Below, piece by piece: positions 33,763-42,788 of a stretch of 64,000 nt of DNA (position 1 is its first letter; the number at the start of each line of letters is the position of its first letter). The DNA is from Marinibacterium anthonyi (GTDB taxonomy: Bacteria; Pseudomonadota; Alphaproteobacteria; Rhodobacterales; Rhodobacteraceae). Position numbers and translations under genes: made by a program. The notes beneath the pieces were generated by a model. The model made no database searches. It saw nothing but the letters and a program-made list of their open reading frames with translations, and was not told the origin of the DNA. Location of the stretch: assembly GCA_003217735.2 (NCBI GenBank), contig CP031585.1, positions 3,025,501 through 3,089,500 of the forward strand, written 5' to 3'.

Positions 33763-34440
33763 CTACAGCAGGCGCTTGACGCGCGCCGACGAATAGGGCT
33801 TCAGCGTTGCCGGCGGGCCGACCAGCACCGCGTCGTCGCCCAGATCGCCGACCACGTTGGCCCCGTTCAGGATCGCGCATCGGTCGCCGATCTTCACGCC
33901 ATGGGTCACACCGGCCTGCCCGCCCAGAAAGCATTCCTCGCCCACGGTCGATCCGCCGGCGATGCCCACCTGCGAGGACATGAAGGTGTGGTCGCCGATG
34001 GTGCAGTGGTGCCCGACATGCGTGTCGCACCAGATGATCACGTTGTTGCCGATCCTGGTGCGCGGCAGGATCACGCTGCCGTCCAGGACGATGACATGAT
34101 CGCCGATGTCGTCGGTCATCACGTTCGCCGCATGATGGATGAACGACGCGAACCCATAGCCCATCGCCTTGCCCTCGCGGTAGCGGTCGCGCCGGAAGGT
34201 GTTCAGCCGCGCGAAGGTCGGTGGCCCCATCAGCCGCACCTGGTCGGGCGGAAAGGCGGTCCGGACCTCGTCCCAGGGCGCCACCGGTTTGCCCAGGTAT
34301 TCGCCCTCGGGCATGTAGGCGCGATCGACGGTGAAACCGACCACGTTCAGATCGCTGAAGCGGTCGAGATAGGCGGCGATGACCTCGGACGCCATGCCGG
34401 TCGAGATCAGGACCACGTCGCGGATGGCCTTGTCGGTCAT
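33763..34440 (-). CDS. NeuD-like acyltransferase (left-handed beta-helix)
   Basis: A 225-residue protein. Its first half is a nucleotide-binding-like domain; from about residue 110 it is a hexapeptide-repeat left-handed beta-helix: GSVILPRTRIGNNVIIWCDT, HVGHHCTIGDHTFMSSQVGI and GGQAGVTHGVKIGDRCAI. This is the NeuD/PglD layout, acetylating the amino or hydroxyl group of nucleotide sugars, with HVGHHC likely carrying the catalytic His. It overlaps the preceding GT61 gene by ATGA. Confidence 0.82.
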   Translation of the reverse strand: MTDKAIRDVVLISTGMASEVIAAYLDRFSDLNVVGFTVDRAYMPEGEYLGKPVAPWDEVRTAFPPDQVRLMGPPTFARLNTFRRDRYREGKAMGYGFASFIHHAANVMTDDIGDHVIVLDGSVILPRTRIGNNVIIWCDTHVGHHCTIGDHTFMSSQVGIAGGSTVGEECFLGGQAGVTHGVKIGDRCAILNGANVVGDLGDDAVLVGPPATLKPYSSARVKRLL

Positions 34441-35816
34441 TCACCGCCCCCCTGGGCCGGCGTACGTTCTATCACATCCGCCAGCAGCGCCGGATCGATC
34501 CGGTAGCTGGATTTGTCGGAATAGACCCGGTCGTGATCCACGGTCTGGCCCACGATCATGCGCAGGTCCAGGTCCATCTGATGAAAGAAATCGCCCAGGA
34601 TCGCCCCAAAGGGCTGCATCCCGTGGGTCAGCAGCCGGATCTTCGTTCCCGGACGGCACATGATCAGGCCCAGCATGGCCGACCCGGACTGCACCACGAT
34701 GCGCGAGGCGCCGCGATAGGTGCGCACCTGGTCGACGAAGGACAGGTGTTCCGGCCGGATGGTGCGATACCCCGCCGCTTCCAGCATCCCGGTGATCTCG
34801 GCCTGGTTCGAGATATGGCGATACCGTTCGGGATCGCGCGTGATGAACACCGCGTCGCGGGCCGGCGGCAGGTCGTGCAGCCGGTCCAGGTCCTCCATCG
34901 CGGCGCGCAGGATCGGCGCCACATCGGCGCTGGGAACCACCAGCGCATTGGGATCGGCGCCCTTGTCGGTGACCATCAGCTTGGGGCTGTAGAACCAGTT
35001 GCAGGCCACCCACATCCGGTCCGCCTGGACCCGCAGGTAACGCGGCACCTCGATGATCGGGTGATCCGGGCCGCAGAAGGCCACGATGGACTGCTTGTGC
35101 TGCTCCGGTATGCCCTGGTCGATCAGGATCGGCACGCGGGCGACGTCGGGGAACTGGCGGGCCAGGACATAGTGCTGGAACTGCTCGCCGATCCAGTGGC
35201 CGAAGGCGACAGTGTCGCAGCCCAGCAGCGAAAACGCTTCGGGCAGGTGCAGCCGGGTGGTGTGGCGCTGGTCGTCGATGCACTGGAAATCGGTGCCGGT
35301 CTGGTCGAACACCACCGGGTCGAAGGCCATGTTCACCGGGATCCGGCCCAGTTCGCCGGGCTGCAGATCAAAGGCGAAGATGCCATCCGACATCCGCACC
35401 GCCGAGCTGCGGGCGTGTACCGTGGCATTGGCGAAACAGGCCACGAAGACCTTGCGGCTGCGCCCTTTCAGCGGCGGCGCCATCAGCGGCGCGCCCAGGT
35501 GATCGGGCGGCTGGCTTGCGATCTCGCGCCCGCCCTCGTGAACCACGTGCAGGGCCAGCGCCTCGGTTTCGGCCCGCTCGCGCAGGGTGACCAGCGGCTG
35601 GCGGCGCAGGCTTACGCCGGGGCCGGGCATCAGCGTGTCGCGGTACAGCCGGAATGCCTGGTTCGGTCCGGCCCCGGCCTTCAGCCGGGTCTTGAGATCC
35701 AACAGCCGCATCAGCGGCGGCGTGTCGCCGTTGCGGATCCTCTGGCCGAGCGTGTTCAGAAGCGTCGCGTCGGCGTCAGGCAGGGTCTGGGCCAAATTGC
35801 CGGTCGGCTGCGCCAT
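34437..35816 (-). CDS. Glycosyltransferase family 61-like protein
   Basis: A 459-residue protein. The stretch GHWIGEQFQHYVLARQFPDV, ITRDPERYRHISNQ (an Arg-rich donor-phosphate region), EHLSFVDQVRTYRGASRIVV and SAMLGLIMCRPGTKIRL are typical of DUF563/GT61 transferases in bacterial capsule clusters. It is the first gene of the three-gene operon. The 138-bp upstream region contains GAGGGG as ribosome site 10 nt before the ATG and a possible TTGTCG with TAAGGT seventeen bases on. The overall glycan is not known. Confidence 0.83.
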   Translation of the reverse strand: MAQPTGNLAQTLPDADATLLNTLGQRIRNGDTPPLMRLLDLKTRLKAGAGPNQAFRLYRDTLMPGPGVSLRRQPLVTLRERAETEALALHVVHEGGREIASQPPDHLGAPLMAPPLKGRSRKVFVACFANATVHARSSAVRMSDGIFAFDLQPGELGRIPVNMAFDPVVFDQTGTDFQCIDDQRHTTRLHLPEAFSLLGCDTVAFGHWIGEQFQHYVLARQFPDVARVPILIDQGIPEQHKQSIVAFCGPDHPIIEVPRYLRVQADRMWVACNWFYSPKLMVTDKGADPNALVVPSADVAPILRAAMEDLDRLHDLPPARDAVFITRDPERYRHISNQAEITGMLEAAGYRTIRPEHLSFVDQVRTYRGASRIVVQSGSAMLGLIMCRPGTKIRLLTHGMQPFGAILGDFFHQMDLDLRMIVGQTVDHDRVYSDKSSYRIDPALLADVIERTPAQGGGE

Positions 35817-35954
35817 CTGATTAATCCCCTCGTTGAAATACTTTACCCGACCTTAGGGTGCATTGGCGCCTGCGACAATTTCAATGTTGGGGTGATCTGA
35901 ACCTGCGGCGAAACGCCGGATCGTGACATTTTCGGGACGATCCGGCGCGGTGTG

Positions 35955-37388
35955 TCAGCAGCACCCGCCGTAATGGGCGGCAATATGCGGTTCGATGTCG
36001 GGCCAGGCGGCAATCAGGTCCGCGCGGCCCGGCAGGGCCCGGCGCAGGGCCGCGCGCAGGTCCGCCTGCAGCGCATCGACATCGACACCGGTGGGCCTGC
36101 CCTGGTCCAGCACCCTGCACCCGCCCAGGTAGATCGCCGCGATATGGCTGCGGGCAGCCCGGGTGAACAGGTAGGCGCGCGGATCCACCGCCATGACCGC
36201 ATCGCGGTCCAGCGCAGCAAGATCCAGCAGCATCAGGTCGGCGGCCATGCCTTCGGCCAGAATGCCGCCCGCCCCCAGACCCAGCGCGGCGCGCCCGGTG
36301 CGGCAGGCGGCGGTCAGCGCCCTGGTCGGCGTCATGCCCCCGGCCCCGAAGCCGCGCGCGTGGTTCAGCAGGTGGAACAACCGCAGTTCGCGCAGCCCGT
36401 CGTCGTCTTCGTCCAGCGCGCAGCCGTCCAGCCCCATGGCCACCGGCACCCCGGCCTCCATCATCTGCGGCACCGGGGCGATGCCGGAAAACAGGTGCAG
36501 GTTCGACGACACGTTCACCGCGATCCGTGCGCCGGTGGCGGCGATCCGGGCCAGTTCGTCGGGCCGCGCCCAGACGCAATGGGCCAGGGTCAGGCGGTCC
36601 GACAACAGGCCAAGGGTATGAAGATGCCCCACGATGCCGTCCGGAAAACTCGCATCCGCCCAAACCCGTTGCGGCTGCGTTTCCAGCAGGTGCATGTGGA
36701 CCCGCCTGCCCGTTTCGCCCGACCGCCGTGCAATCGCCGACAGCAACGCGTCGGAACACCATTGTACCCCGTTCGGCCCGTATTGGACATCGACATGGGG
36801 CTGATCGGCCACCGCGTCGGCCACGGCCTCGACCAGCGCCATCTGGTCCTCGACCGGGGCCAGCGGTTTCAGCCATGTGGCTTCGGCCAGCGCTCGCGTC
36901 CGGGGCGGCAGCGCGTCGAGAATGGGCGCGCCATCGCCATAGACCAGCGGATTGCGATCGCGCATCGACACGGCGAAGGCGATGGAAATCCCGACATCCG
37001 CCGCCGCCCGCGCCATGATCTTGGCCTCCTCGGGCAAGGGCATGGGCCCCATGGGCCGGGTCAGGTGCACCATCACGGCGCCCGCACCGCCCTGCAACGA
37101 CCGCGCGAAGGAGGTCGCGTAGGTCAGGTAGGGATCAACCGAGGGGATCATCGCCAGCGCCGGCAACCACAGCTCCAGTGGGCGCCCGCCACAGCCCAGC
37201 GATGTCGTCGACATCGCCCGCCCGTGGTTGTGTGCATCCGCAAGCGGCGGCATCGCCAGCAGGCGCGGCGCCGTGTCGGTCGGCGCGATCCTTGTGATCA
37301 CACCGTCCGAGACGGTGATTTCCACCGGGCCCGAGGTATCATAATCCGCCCCCAAAAGGGCCGCTTCGACCGCAATACGCTGTTCCAT
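35955..37388 (-). CDS. Amidohydrolase (AtzA/SsnA/cytosine-deaminase-like)
   Basis: A 477-residue metal-dependent hydrolase. Metal ligands are in ADAHNHGRA (about 50-57), HMHLLET, the His in LAHCVW and the Asp in MGLDGCALDED, the order of the mononuclear amidohydrolase superfamily. The superfamily opens N-heterocycles or deaminates them. It is the last gene of an operon with a NMT1/THI5-type importer, which favours an imported heterocyclic compound such as a pyrimidine derivative. ATG 37388 lies in an ATGA overlap with the permease gene and has AAGGAGA upstream, so the much longer upstream frame is not used. Confidence 0.83.
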   Translation of the reverse strand: MEQRIAVEAALLGADYDTSGPVEITVSDGVITRIAPTDTAPRLLAMPPLADAHNHGRAMSTTSLGCGGRPLELWLPALAMIPSVDPYLTYATSFARSLQGGAGAVMVHLTRPMGPMPLPEEAKIMARAAADVGISIAFAVSMRDRNPLVYGDGAPILDALPPRTRALAEATWLKPLAPVEDQMALVEAVADAVADQPHVDVQYGPNGVQWCSDALLSAIARRSGETGRRVHMHLLETQPQRVWADASFPDGIVGHLHTLGLLSDRLTLAHCVWARPDELARIAATGARIAVNVSSNLHLFSGIAPVPQMMEAGVPVAMGLDGCALDEDDDGLRELRLFHLLNHARGFGAGGMTPTRALTAACRTGRAALGLGAGGILAEGMAADLMLLDLAALDRDAVMAVDPRAYLFTRAARSHIAAIYLGGCRVLDQGRPTGVDVDALQADLRAALRRALPGRADLIAAWPDIEPHIAAHYGGCC

Positions 37389-38146
37389 CAGATCTCCTTG
37401 CGCATCGCCCAGGACGCCACCCGCCCTTCGATCAGCGAGAAGATGGCGTAAAGCGACACGCCCATGATGGCCAGGATCATCAGCCCGGCAAAGACCAAAG
37501 GCACGTTGAAGGACGACGACGCGATCAGCATCAGGTTGCCCACGCCCTTGTTGCCGGCCACCGTTTCCGCGATCACCGAGCCCACGAAGGACAGCGTGAT
37601 GGCCACCTTCAGCGAGGCGAAGAAATAGGGCATCGACCGGGGCAGACCGACGTTCCACAGGATCTCGCGCCGGTTCGCCTTCAGCGCGCGCATGACGTCT
37701 TCCAGCTCGGGTTCCACGGTGGCGATCCCGGTCGACACGTTCACGACGATGGGAAAGATGCAGATGATCATCGCCGTCAGGATCGCCGGAACCGTGCCCG
37801 CGCCGAACCACAGAACAAAGATCGGCACGACCGCGACCTTGGGCACGGACGATATGCCCACCAGCAGCGGATATGCGGTGTCATAGGCCAGTTTCGACGA
37901 CCCGATCAGCACGCCAAGCGCCAGGCCGATGGCGACGCCAAAGGCGAAACCCACCATCGTGGTGTAGAAGGTCTGCCAGACGTGGGGCCAGATCGCGTGC
38001 TGGTATTCGAAGAAGGCGGCCAGGATCCGTGTCGGGCGGGGCAGCACCAGTTCCGAGATGCCGGCAAGGATGCAGAACACCTCCCAGAAGACGAAAACAC
38101 CCACGATCAGCGCGGCAGAGGCCAGTTTCTGCTTGGCCGGGGTCAT
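37388..38146 (-). CDS. SsuC/TauC-type ABC transporter permease
   Basis: A 252-residue permease with about six membrane helices. The EAA-loop region is EDVMRALKANRREILWNVGLPRS-like and VIAETVAGNKGVGNLM follows, the usual SsuC/TauC/ThiX text. It partners the ATPase at 38143 (overlapping ATGA) and the NMT1-type binding protein. Substrates of this class include sulfonates, nitrate and thiamine or pyrimidine precursors. Confidence 0.9.
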   Translation of the reverse strand: MTPAKQKLASAALIVGVFVFWEVFCILAGISELVLPRPTRILAAFFEYQHAIWPHVWQTFYTTMVGFAFGVAIGLALGVLIGSSKLAYDTAYPLLVGISSVPKVAVVPIFVLWFGAGTVPAILTAMIICIFPIVVNVSTGIATVEPELEDVMRALKANRREILWNVGLPRSMPYFFASLKVAITLSFVGSVIAETVAGNKGVGNLMLIASSSFNVPLVFAGLMILAIMGVSLYAIFSLIEGRVASWAMRKEI

Positions 38147-38952
38147 GCGGCGGTCCCCTTCACCGGGGTATGCACGATAAGCCCGCGCAGTTCCTGCACC
38201 AGGGCGGAAAACGCGGGATCGAAGGTCAGTTCGATCGGGCGCGGGCGCGCGAAATCGACCACGCGATCCTCGATGATGCGGCCCGGTCGCGGGGACATGA
38301 CACAGATGCGCGACGCCAGGTAGGCCGCTTCGCGCAGGTCATGGGTGACCAGCAGAACCGTCGGCGCGCGGTCAAGCCACAGGTCCTGAACGGTCTGCCA
38401 CAGCTCTTCGCGAGTGAACTGGTCCAGCGCGCCAAAGGGTTCGTCCAGCAGCAGAAGGTCCGGGTCATGGATCAGCGCGCGACACAGGTTCGCCCGCTGC
38501 ATCATGCCGCCCGACAATTGCCAGGGGTTCTTGTCGGCGAAATCGATCAGCCCCACCCGTTCCAGCAGCGCATCGGCCCGGTCGCGGTATTCCGTGCCCT
38601 TCCTGGCGCGGAAATGGGCCTTGAAGGGCGGCACGATCTTCAGCGGCAGCATGACGTTTTCGCGGATCGTCATCCAGGGCAGCAACGACGCGCTCTGGAA
38701 CGCCATGCCGACGCGCACGGGTTCGGCCCCCAGCTCGCGGCCCGCGAACAGGATATGGCCCTCCGTCGGTTCCAGAAGTTCGGCGACCAGCTTCAGGATC
38801 GTCGACTTGCCGCAGCCCGACGGGCCGACCAGCGCCAGGAATTCGCCCTTGGGCACGGTCAGGGACGTGGGCTGCAGCGCCTGGGTTCGGGTATCTCCCT
38901 TGCCATAGGTCAGCCCGACACCGTCGAATTCCACGAAACGGGCATCGCTCAT
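38143..38952 (-). CDS. SsuB/TauB-type ABC transporter ATP-binding protein
   Basis: A 269-residue ATPase with Walker [11 protein letters not shown]-loop FQSASLLPW, signature LSGGMMQRANLCRAL and Walker B LLLLDEPFGALD. The MTHDL-like H-loop reads LLVTHDLREAAYLA. LSGGMMQR in place of LSGGQ is common in this group. ATG 38952 overlaps the SDR stop; a start at 38964 (MGVAM) is possible. Confidence 0.9.
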   Translation of the reverse strand: MSDARFVEFDGVGLTYGKGDTRTQALQPTSLTVPKGEFLALVGPSGCGKSTILKLVAELLEPTEGHILFAGRELGAEPVRVGMAFQSASLLPWMTIRENVMLPLKIVPPFKAHFRARKGTEYRDRADALLERVGLIDFADKNPWQLSGGMMQRANLCRALIHDPDLLLLDEPFGALDQFTREELWQTVQDLWLDRAPTVLLVTHDLREAAYLASRICVMSPRPGRIIEDRVVDFARPRPIELTFDPAFSALVQELRGLIVHTPVKGTAA

Positions 38953-39740
38953 AGCGACGCCCATCCGCCGTCGACGGGCAGGTCCACGCCGGTGATCTGG
39001 CGCGCCCGGTCCGAGGCCAGGAACAGCACGGCGGCCGCCACGTCCTCGTCCGTGGTGATCCGCCCCAGCGCATAGTCCGAGGCGTGCCTGGCCGCCGCCT
39101 CGTCCTGGGATATCCCGTGCTGGGCGGCGACCTGTGGCACGACCTTTTCGCGAAAGCGCGGCCCGTCGACCATGCCGGGCGCCACCAGGTTGACGTTGAT
39201 GTTGTCGGCGCCCAGTTCCAGCGCAAAGCTTTTGGTGATCCCCCGCAGGCCCCATTTCGACGACGAATAGGCCAGCCGCATCGCCCGGCCGCGCATCCCG
39301 AAGGTGCCGCCGACATTGACGATCTTGCCACCGCCCTGCCCGGCCATCACCGGCGCGACCGACCGGATCAGGTTGAAGGGCCCGCGCATGTTCAGGTGCA
39401 CGATCTCGTCGAATTCGGCCTGCGTGGTTTCCACCCCGGTCTTGCCGATGGGCCCGGTGCCGCCCGCGACATTCACCAGGATGTCGATCCGCCCGAAACG
39501 GTCCGCGATGGCGGCCACGACATCGGCCACGGCGGCGCCGTCGGTGACATCGCAGCCGAAGATTTCCACGCTCACGCCAAGCGCCCGCGCCGCTTCGGCG
39601 ACGGGCTGGATGGCATCCGTATCGCGCCCGAGCAGCGCCAGGTGGCAGCCCTCCTGCGCGAAGCCCAGGGTAATCGCCGCCCCCATGCCCTTGGCGGGCC
39701 CGGTGATGACGGCGACCTGTCCGGTCAGTCCAAGATCCAT
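38949..39740 (-). CDS. SDR-family oxidoreductase in the NMT1-type transporter operon
   Basis: A 263-residue short-chain dehydrogenase with TGPAKGMG (13-20), VNVAGG and the YSSSK catalytic motif. GPAKGMG keeps the glycines of the dinucleotide loop. It stands between the binding protein (2 nt away) and the ATPase (ATGA overlap), so it is translated with the transporter. A catabolic role for the imported compound is likely; no substrate motif is known to me. Confidence 0.87.
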   Translation of the reverse strand: MDLGLTGQVAVITGPAKGMGAAITLGFAQEGCHLALLGRDTDAIQPVAEAARALGVSVEIFGCDVTDGAAVADVVAAIADRFGRIDILVNVAGGTGPIGKTGVETTQAEFDEIVHLNMRGPFNLIRSVAPVMAGQGGGKIVNVGGTFGMRGRAMRLAYSSSKWGLRGITKSFALELGADNINVNLVAPGMVDGPRFREKVVPQVAAQHGISQDEAAARHASDYALGRITTDEDVAAAVLFLASDRARQITGVDLPVDGGWASL

Positions 39741-39742
39741 CG

Positions 39743-40780
39743 TCAGAGCAGCTTGTAGATCCGGTCTTCGGGCGCGGGCAGGAACGCGTCCGAGAAGATC
39801 TCGGACGGTTCCGGCGTGCGCGGCAGGTCGTTGGCGTCGACCACGATGTCGATGGCGGTCTTGAAGCGCGCGGGATCCACGTCGCCCAGCCCGTATTCGG
39901 CCACCTCGGGGTGGTTCATCTCGTCCTTCAGGGTGGCGATCAGGCGGGCCTTTTCGACCTCCTTGTTGATCAGCGGCTCGCGCTTGGCCACCGCGTCGAT
40001 GGCGGCGTCCATGTCGGCGATCGTGTCCTTGATGGCCTGGTTGATCGCCCAGTTCATGCCCTTGACCAGCTCGGGGTCGTTTTCGGCCATCGCCTTGGGC
40101 ACGATCATCCCGTTGGAATACAGGTCCATGCCGTAATCGCCGTAATTGATGAACCGGATCTCGGTATCCGGATCCATCCCCGACAGCATCGCCGAAAAGC
40201 GGATGGTGTTGACGTAGCCGAAGACGCCTTCGACCTGGCCCGATTTCAGCATCTGTTCGCGCAGGTTCGACTGGAAATTGGTGATCTCGATGCCGCTGGT
40301 GTCGATACCGGCGACCTTGGCGAAGGCCGGGAACAGTTTCAGCGCGCCGTCATTGGCGGCCCCGCCCAGCGTGCGCCCCTCAAGGTCCTTGGCATCCATG
40401 ATGTCGGATGTCTGCAGCACCGCCACGGTAAAGGGCGGCTGGTTGTACATCTGGTAGACGCACAGCGGCGCCTCTTCGGGATTGGTGGCCGCCAGCTGGA
40501 TCAGCGCGTTCACGTCGCCAAAGCCCACGTCATAGGCACCGCTGGCCACCTGGCCCACGGCCGCGCCCGACCCGTTGCCCTGGTCCATGGTCATGTCGAT
40601 GCCGGCCTCGTCGAAATATCCCTTGTCCTGCGCCAGGAAGAACCAGGCCTGCGGGCCCTGGTAGCGCCAGTTCAGGATCATCTTCAGGCTGGTCTTGCCC
40701 TGCGCGATGGCAGGCGCGGCCAGCCCGGCGGCGGTGCCCGCCAGCAGGGATTGCGTGAAAAGGCGGCGGGTCAGCGTCAT
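39743..40780 (-). CDS. NMT1/THI5-type ABC transporter substrate-binding protein
   Basis: A 345-residue secreted receptor. The leader MTLTRRLFTQSLLAG ends near AIAQ and has a Tat-like TRRLF. The mature part has KMILNWRYQGPQAWFFLAQD and DEAGIDMTMDQGNG, an NMT1/THI5-like receptor (SsuA family). Related receptors bind thiamine precursors, sulfonates, riboflavin or pyrimidines. GGAGAA lies just before ATG 40780; the longer frame would include the 5' hairpin and is rejected. The hairpin at 40805-40839 sits 24 bp upstream, in the 5' UTR. Confidence 0.88.
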   Translation of the reverse strand: MTLTRRLFTQSLLAGTAAGLAAPAIAQGKTSLKMILNWRYQGPQAWFFLAQDKGYFDEAGIDMTMDQGNGSGAAVGQVASGAYDVGFGDVNALIQLAATNPEEAPLCVYQMYNQPPFTVAVLQTSDIMDAKDLEGRTLGGAANDGALKLFPAFAKVAGIDTSGIEITNFQSNLREQMLKSGQVEGVFGYVNTIRFSAMLSGMDPDTEIRFINYGDYGMDLYSNGMIVPKAMAENDPELVKGMNWAINQAIKDTIADMDAAIDAVAKREPLINKEVEKARLIATLKDEMNHPEVAEYGLGDVDPARFKTAIDIVVDANDLPRTPEPSEIFSDAFLPAPEDRIYKLL

Positions 40781-40804
40781 GGGGTTCTCCTGTCGGGCAA
40801 GGCG

Positions 40805-40839
40805 GACCCCGCATGCGTGCACAACGCGCATGCGGGGTC
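40805..40839. promoter_or_regulatory. Perfect 13-bp inverted repeat in the divergent promoter region
   Basis: GACCCCGCATGCG (40805-40817) and CGCATGCGGGGTC (40827-40839) around a nine-base loop. It lies 24 bp before the start of the NMT1-type receptor gene (minus strand) and about 155 bp before the LysR gene. It can act as a DNA dyad operator or, in the receptor mRNA, as a strong 5' hairpin. I find no TPP-riboswitch consensus around it. Confidence 0.75.
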
Positions 40840-40993
40840 TTTGTCGAGGGAACGTCCGACGGGCCAGGAAGAGGACGACTCGCTCCGCCGGGGGCGTTCT
40901 GGGGGCACAGTGGCAAGGTAAGGTGTTGCTGTCTTGTGCTTTTTATTCCGCATGGCGTTGCCTGAAATGCACCACCCGATTAGGGTCGGGGAC

Positions 40994-41902
40994 ATGAAAC
41001 ACCTCACCACCTTTCGGCTGATCGACGCCATCGCGCGCAGCGGGTCGATCCGGTCGGCGGCCGACCAGATGGCGCAGACGCCGTCGGCCGTGCAACGGCG
41101 CCTGCAGGCCTACGAGGAGGAGCTTGGCTACCAGATCTTCGACCGCAGCCCCGGGGGCGTGCGGCTGAACGCGGCCGGGGAACTGGTGATCCAGCATATC
41201 CGCGAGACGCTGGCCGAAACCGTGCGCCTGCGCTCGCGCATCGCCGACCTGACGGGCAACCGGCGCGGCCATGTCAGCCTGGGCTGCAGCCAGGCGCTGG
41301 TGCCCTATTTCCTGCCCGCAAGGATCGCCGCCTACCAGGCGGAATTCCCCCGGGTGACCTTTGGCGTGCAGGTTCTGGAACACCGGTCCGCGTCCGAGGC
41401 GCTGGAGGATTTCAGCGTCGATGCCGTGCTGGTCTTTTCCGACGGCGGCGTACCGGAATACGAGGTGCTGCTGGCGGTGCCCCAGCAGATCACGGCGGTG
41501 ATGTCGCGGGATCATCCGCTGGCTGAAGAACGTCCATTAAGGCTTTGGCAATGCTACGATTACCCCATCGCAATGCCCAACCGTGGCTTTGGCGGGCGCA
41601 CGCTTCTGGAACGGTCTTTGTACGACAAGGGGTTCGCCAAGGCGCCGGTTCTGGAAACCAATTCCTTCGAATACCTCAAGGCCCATGTCGCCGCGACCGA
41701 CGCGATCACCTTCCAGATCCAGATCGGCGCGCCGGGTCCCGACACCCCCGGCGCCATCATCGGCCGCCCCATCGACAAGCGCGACGTGCCCTCCGGCCAG
41801 CTGCTGCTGGGCAAGAAGCCCGGGCGCATCCTGCCCGTCGCCGCCTCGCGCTTTGTCGAGGATGTGCGCAAGGCGCTGGTCGAGGCCTACGCGCCCGAAT
41901 AA
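40994..41902 (+). CDS. LysR-family regulator, divergent from the NMT1-type importer
   Basis: A 302-residue LysR protein with the helix-turn-helix in the first 60 residues (HLTTFRLIDAIARSGSIRSA and QTPSAVQRRLQAYEEELGYQ) and an effector domain from about residue 90. Divergent placement suggests that it controls the importer, SDR and amidohydrolase operon. ATG 40994 matches the usual family opening. The stop is unusual: an 11-bp unit is repeated so that a stop codon appears in all three frames. Confidence 0.85.
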   Translation: MKHLTTFRLIDAIARSGSIRSAADQMAQTPSAVQRRLQAYEEELGYQIFDRSPGGVRLNAAGELVIQHIRETLAETVRLRSRIADLTGNRRGHVSLGCSQALVPYFLPARIAAYQAEFPRVTFGVQVLEHRSASEALEDFSVDAVLVFSDGGVPEYEVLLAVPQQITAVMSRDHPLAEERPLRLWQCYDYPIAMPNRGFGGRTLLERSLYDKGFAKAPVLETNSFEYLKAHVAATDAITFQIQIGAPGPDTPGAIIGRPIDKRDVPSGQLLLGKKPGRILPVAASRFVEDVRKALVEAYAPE

Positions 41903-41926
41903 CTCCCGAATGACCCCCGAATGACT
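41894..41926 (+). repeat. Three 11-bp repeats giving stop codons in three frames after the LysR gene
   Basis: Units CCCGAATAACT (41894), CCCGAATGACC (41905) and CCCGAATGACT (41916). The gene ends with TAA at 41900. The same position in units two and three reads TGA (41911, 41922). Since 11 is not divisible by three, all three frames are closed within 25 bp. Confidence 0.85.
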
Positions 41927-42683
41927 ACAGCACCCGCCTGAGCCCCGATTGCACCTTCAGCAGGCGCGGCAGGTATTCATCGACCAGGTCCTGCAGGTCC
42001 GGATGTGTCGCGGCCATGCCGGTGTTCAGCGCCGCGATCACCCTGCCGCGTCCGTCCAGCACCGGCACGGCCAGGGCGCGCAGGCCGATCTCGACCTCCT
42101 GGTCGATCACCACGTATCCGTCGCGGCGGGCGTCGCCGATGCGCGCCATGATCTCCTCCGGGTCGGTCAGGCTGAAGGGCGTGCGCGGCGTCAGGTCCGA
42201 TGCCTCGATCAGCGCGCGCGCCCCGGTCTCGGGAAGGCCCGCCAGCAGGATCCGCCCCATCGACGTGCAATGCGCCGGCAGGCGCGAACCCGGCATCAGC
42301 CCGATCGACATCACCCGCCGTTGCGCCGCACGGGCGACATAGACAATCTCGACCCCATCCAGGATCGACACCGAACAGCTTTGCCCGATCTGTTCCGTCA
42401 ACTGGTCCAGCCAGGGCTGCACGATATGGGGCAGCGGCAGCGAGGCCAGCGCCCCCATCCCCAGCCGCAGGATCCGGGGCGTCAGGGTGAAGAACTTGCC
42501 GTCGTAATCGGCGTAGCCTTCCGCATGAAGCGTCAACAGGCAGCGCCGCGCGGTCGCGCGGTCATGGCCCGTCATTCGCGCCACGTCGGAAATCGACAGG
42601 CGTGGCGCATCGGCGGAAAAGCATTCGATCACCCGCAGCCCCTTGGCCAGGGACGAGATCGTATCGGTCGGTTTGTTCAACAT
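41925..42683 (-). CDS. pcaR: IclR-family regulator of the pca operon
   Basis: A 252-residue IclR protein: helix-turn-helix (about 12-70; LSISDVARMTGHDRATARRC) and effector domain (RLPAHCTSMGRILLAGLP). Divergent from pcaIJF, 105 bp away, it matches PcaR/PcaU, which respond to 3-oxoadipate or protocatechuate. ATG 42683 is preferred; starting at 42722 would place the N-terminus over the presumptive operator. No good SD is visible. The start codon lies inside one of three repeated ATRCGMAC motifs, so autoregulation is plausible. Confidence 0.85.
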   Translation of the reverse strand: MLNKPTDTISSLAKGLRVIECFSADAPRLSISDVARMTGHDRATARRCLLTLHAEGYADYDGKFFTLTPRILRLGMGALASLPLPHIVQPWLDQLTEQIGQSCSVSILDGVEIVYVARAAQRRVMSIGLMPGSRLPAHCTSMGRILLAGLPETGARALIEASDLTPRTPFSLTDPEEIMARIGDARRDGYVVIDQEVEIGLRALAVPVLDGRGRVIAALNTGMAATHPDLQDLVDEYLPRLLKVQSGLRRVL

Positions 42684-42728
42684 GCGCACGCCACTGGCCA
42701 GTATGCGAACAAATGTCAACATACGAAC
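42682..42728. promoter_or_regulatory. Three ATRCGMAC repeats between pcaR and pcaI
   Basis: ATGCGCAC (42682-42689), ATGCGAAC (42703-42710) and ATACGAAC (42721-42728), 21 and 18 bp apart, that is roughly two helical turns each. They are direct repeats, as expected for IclR-family PobR/PcaU-type operators. The first overlaps the pcaR start codon. The pcaI ATG is 60 bp beyond the last copy. Confidence 0.65.
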
Positions 42729-42788
42729 GAATACCCTGTTGAAGCGACAGGCGCGGCGTTACCTCTCTGCCAGTTCAAGGAGGACCAT

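Noticed and set aside
40805-40839. TPP riboswitch upstream of the NMT1-type receptor
   Set aside because: No CTGAGA or other conserved thi-box blocks; only a simple inverted repeat.
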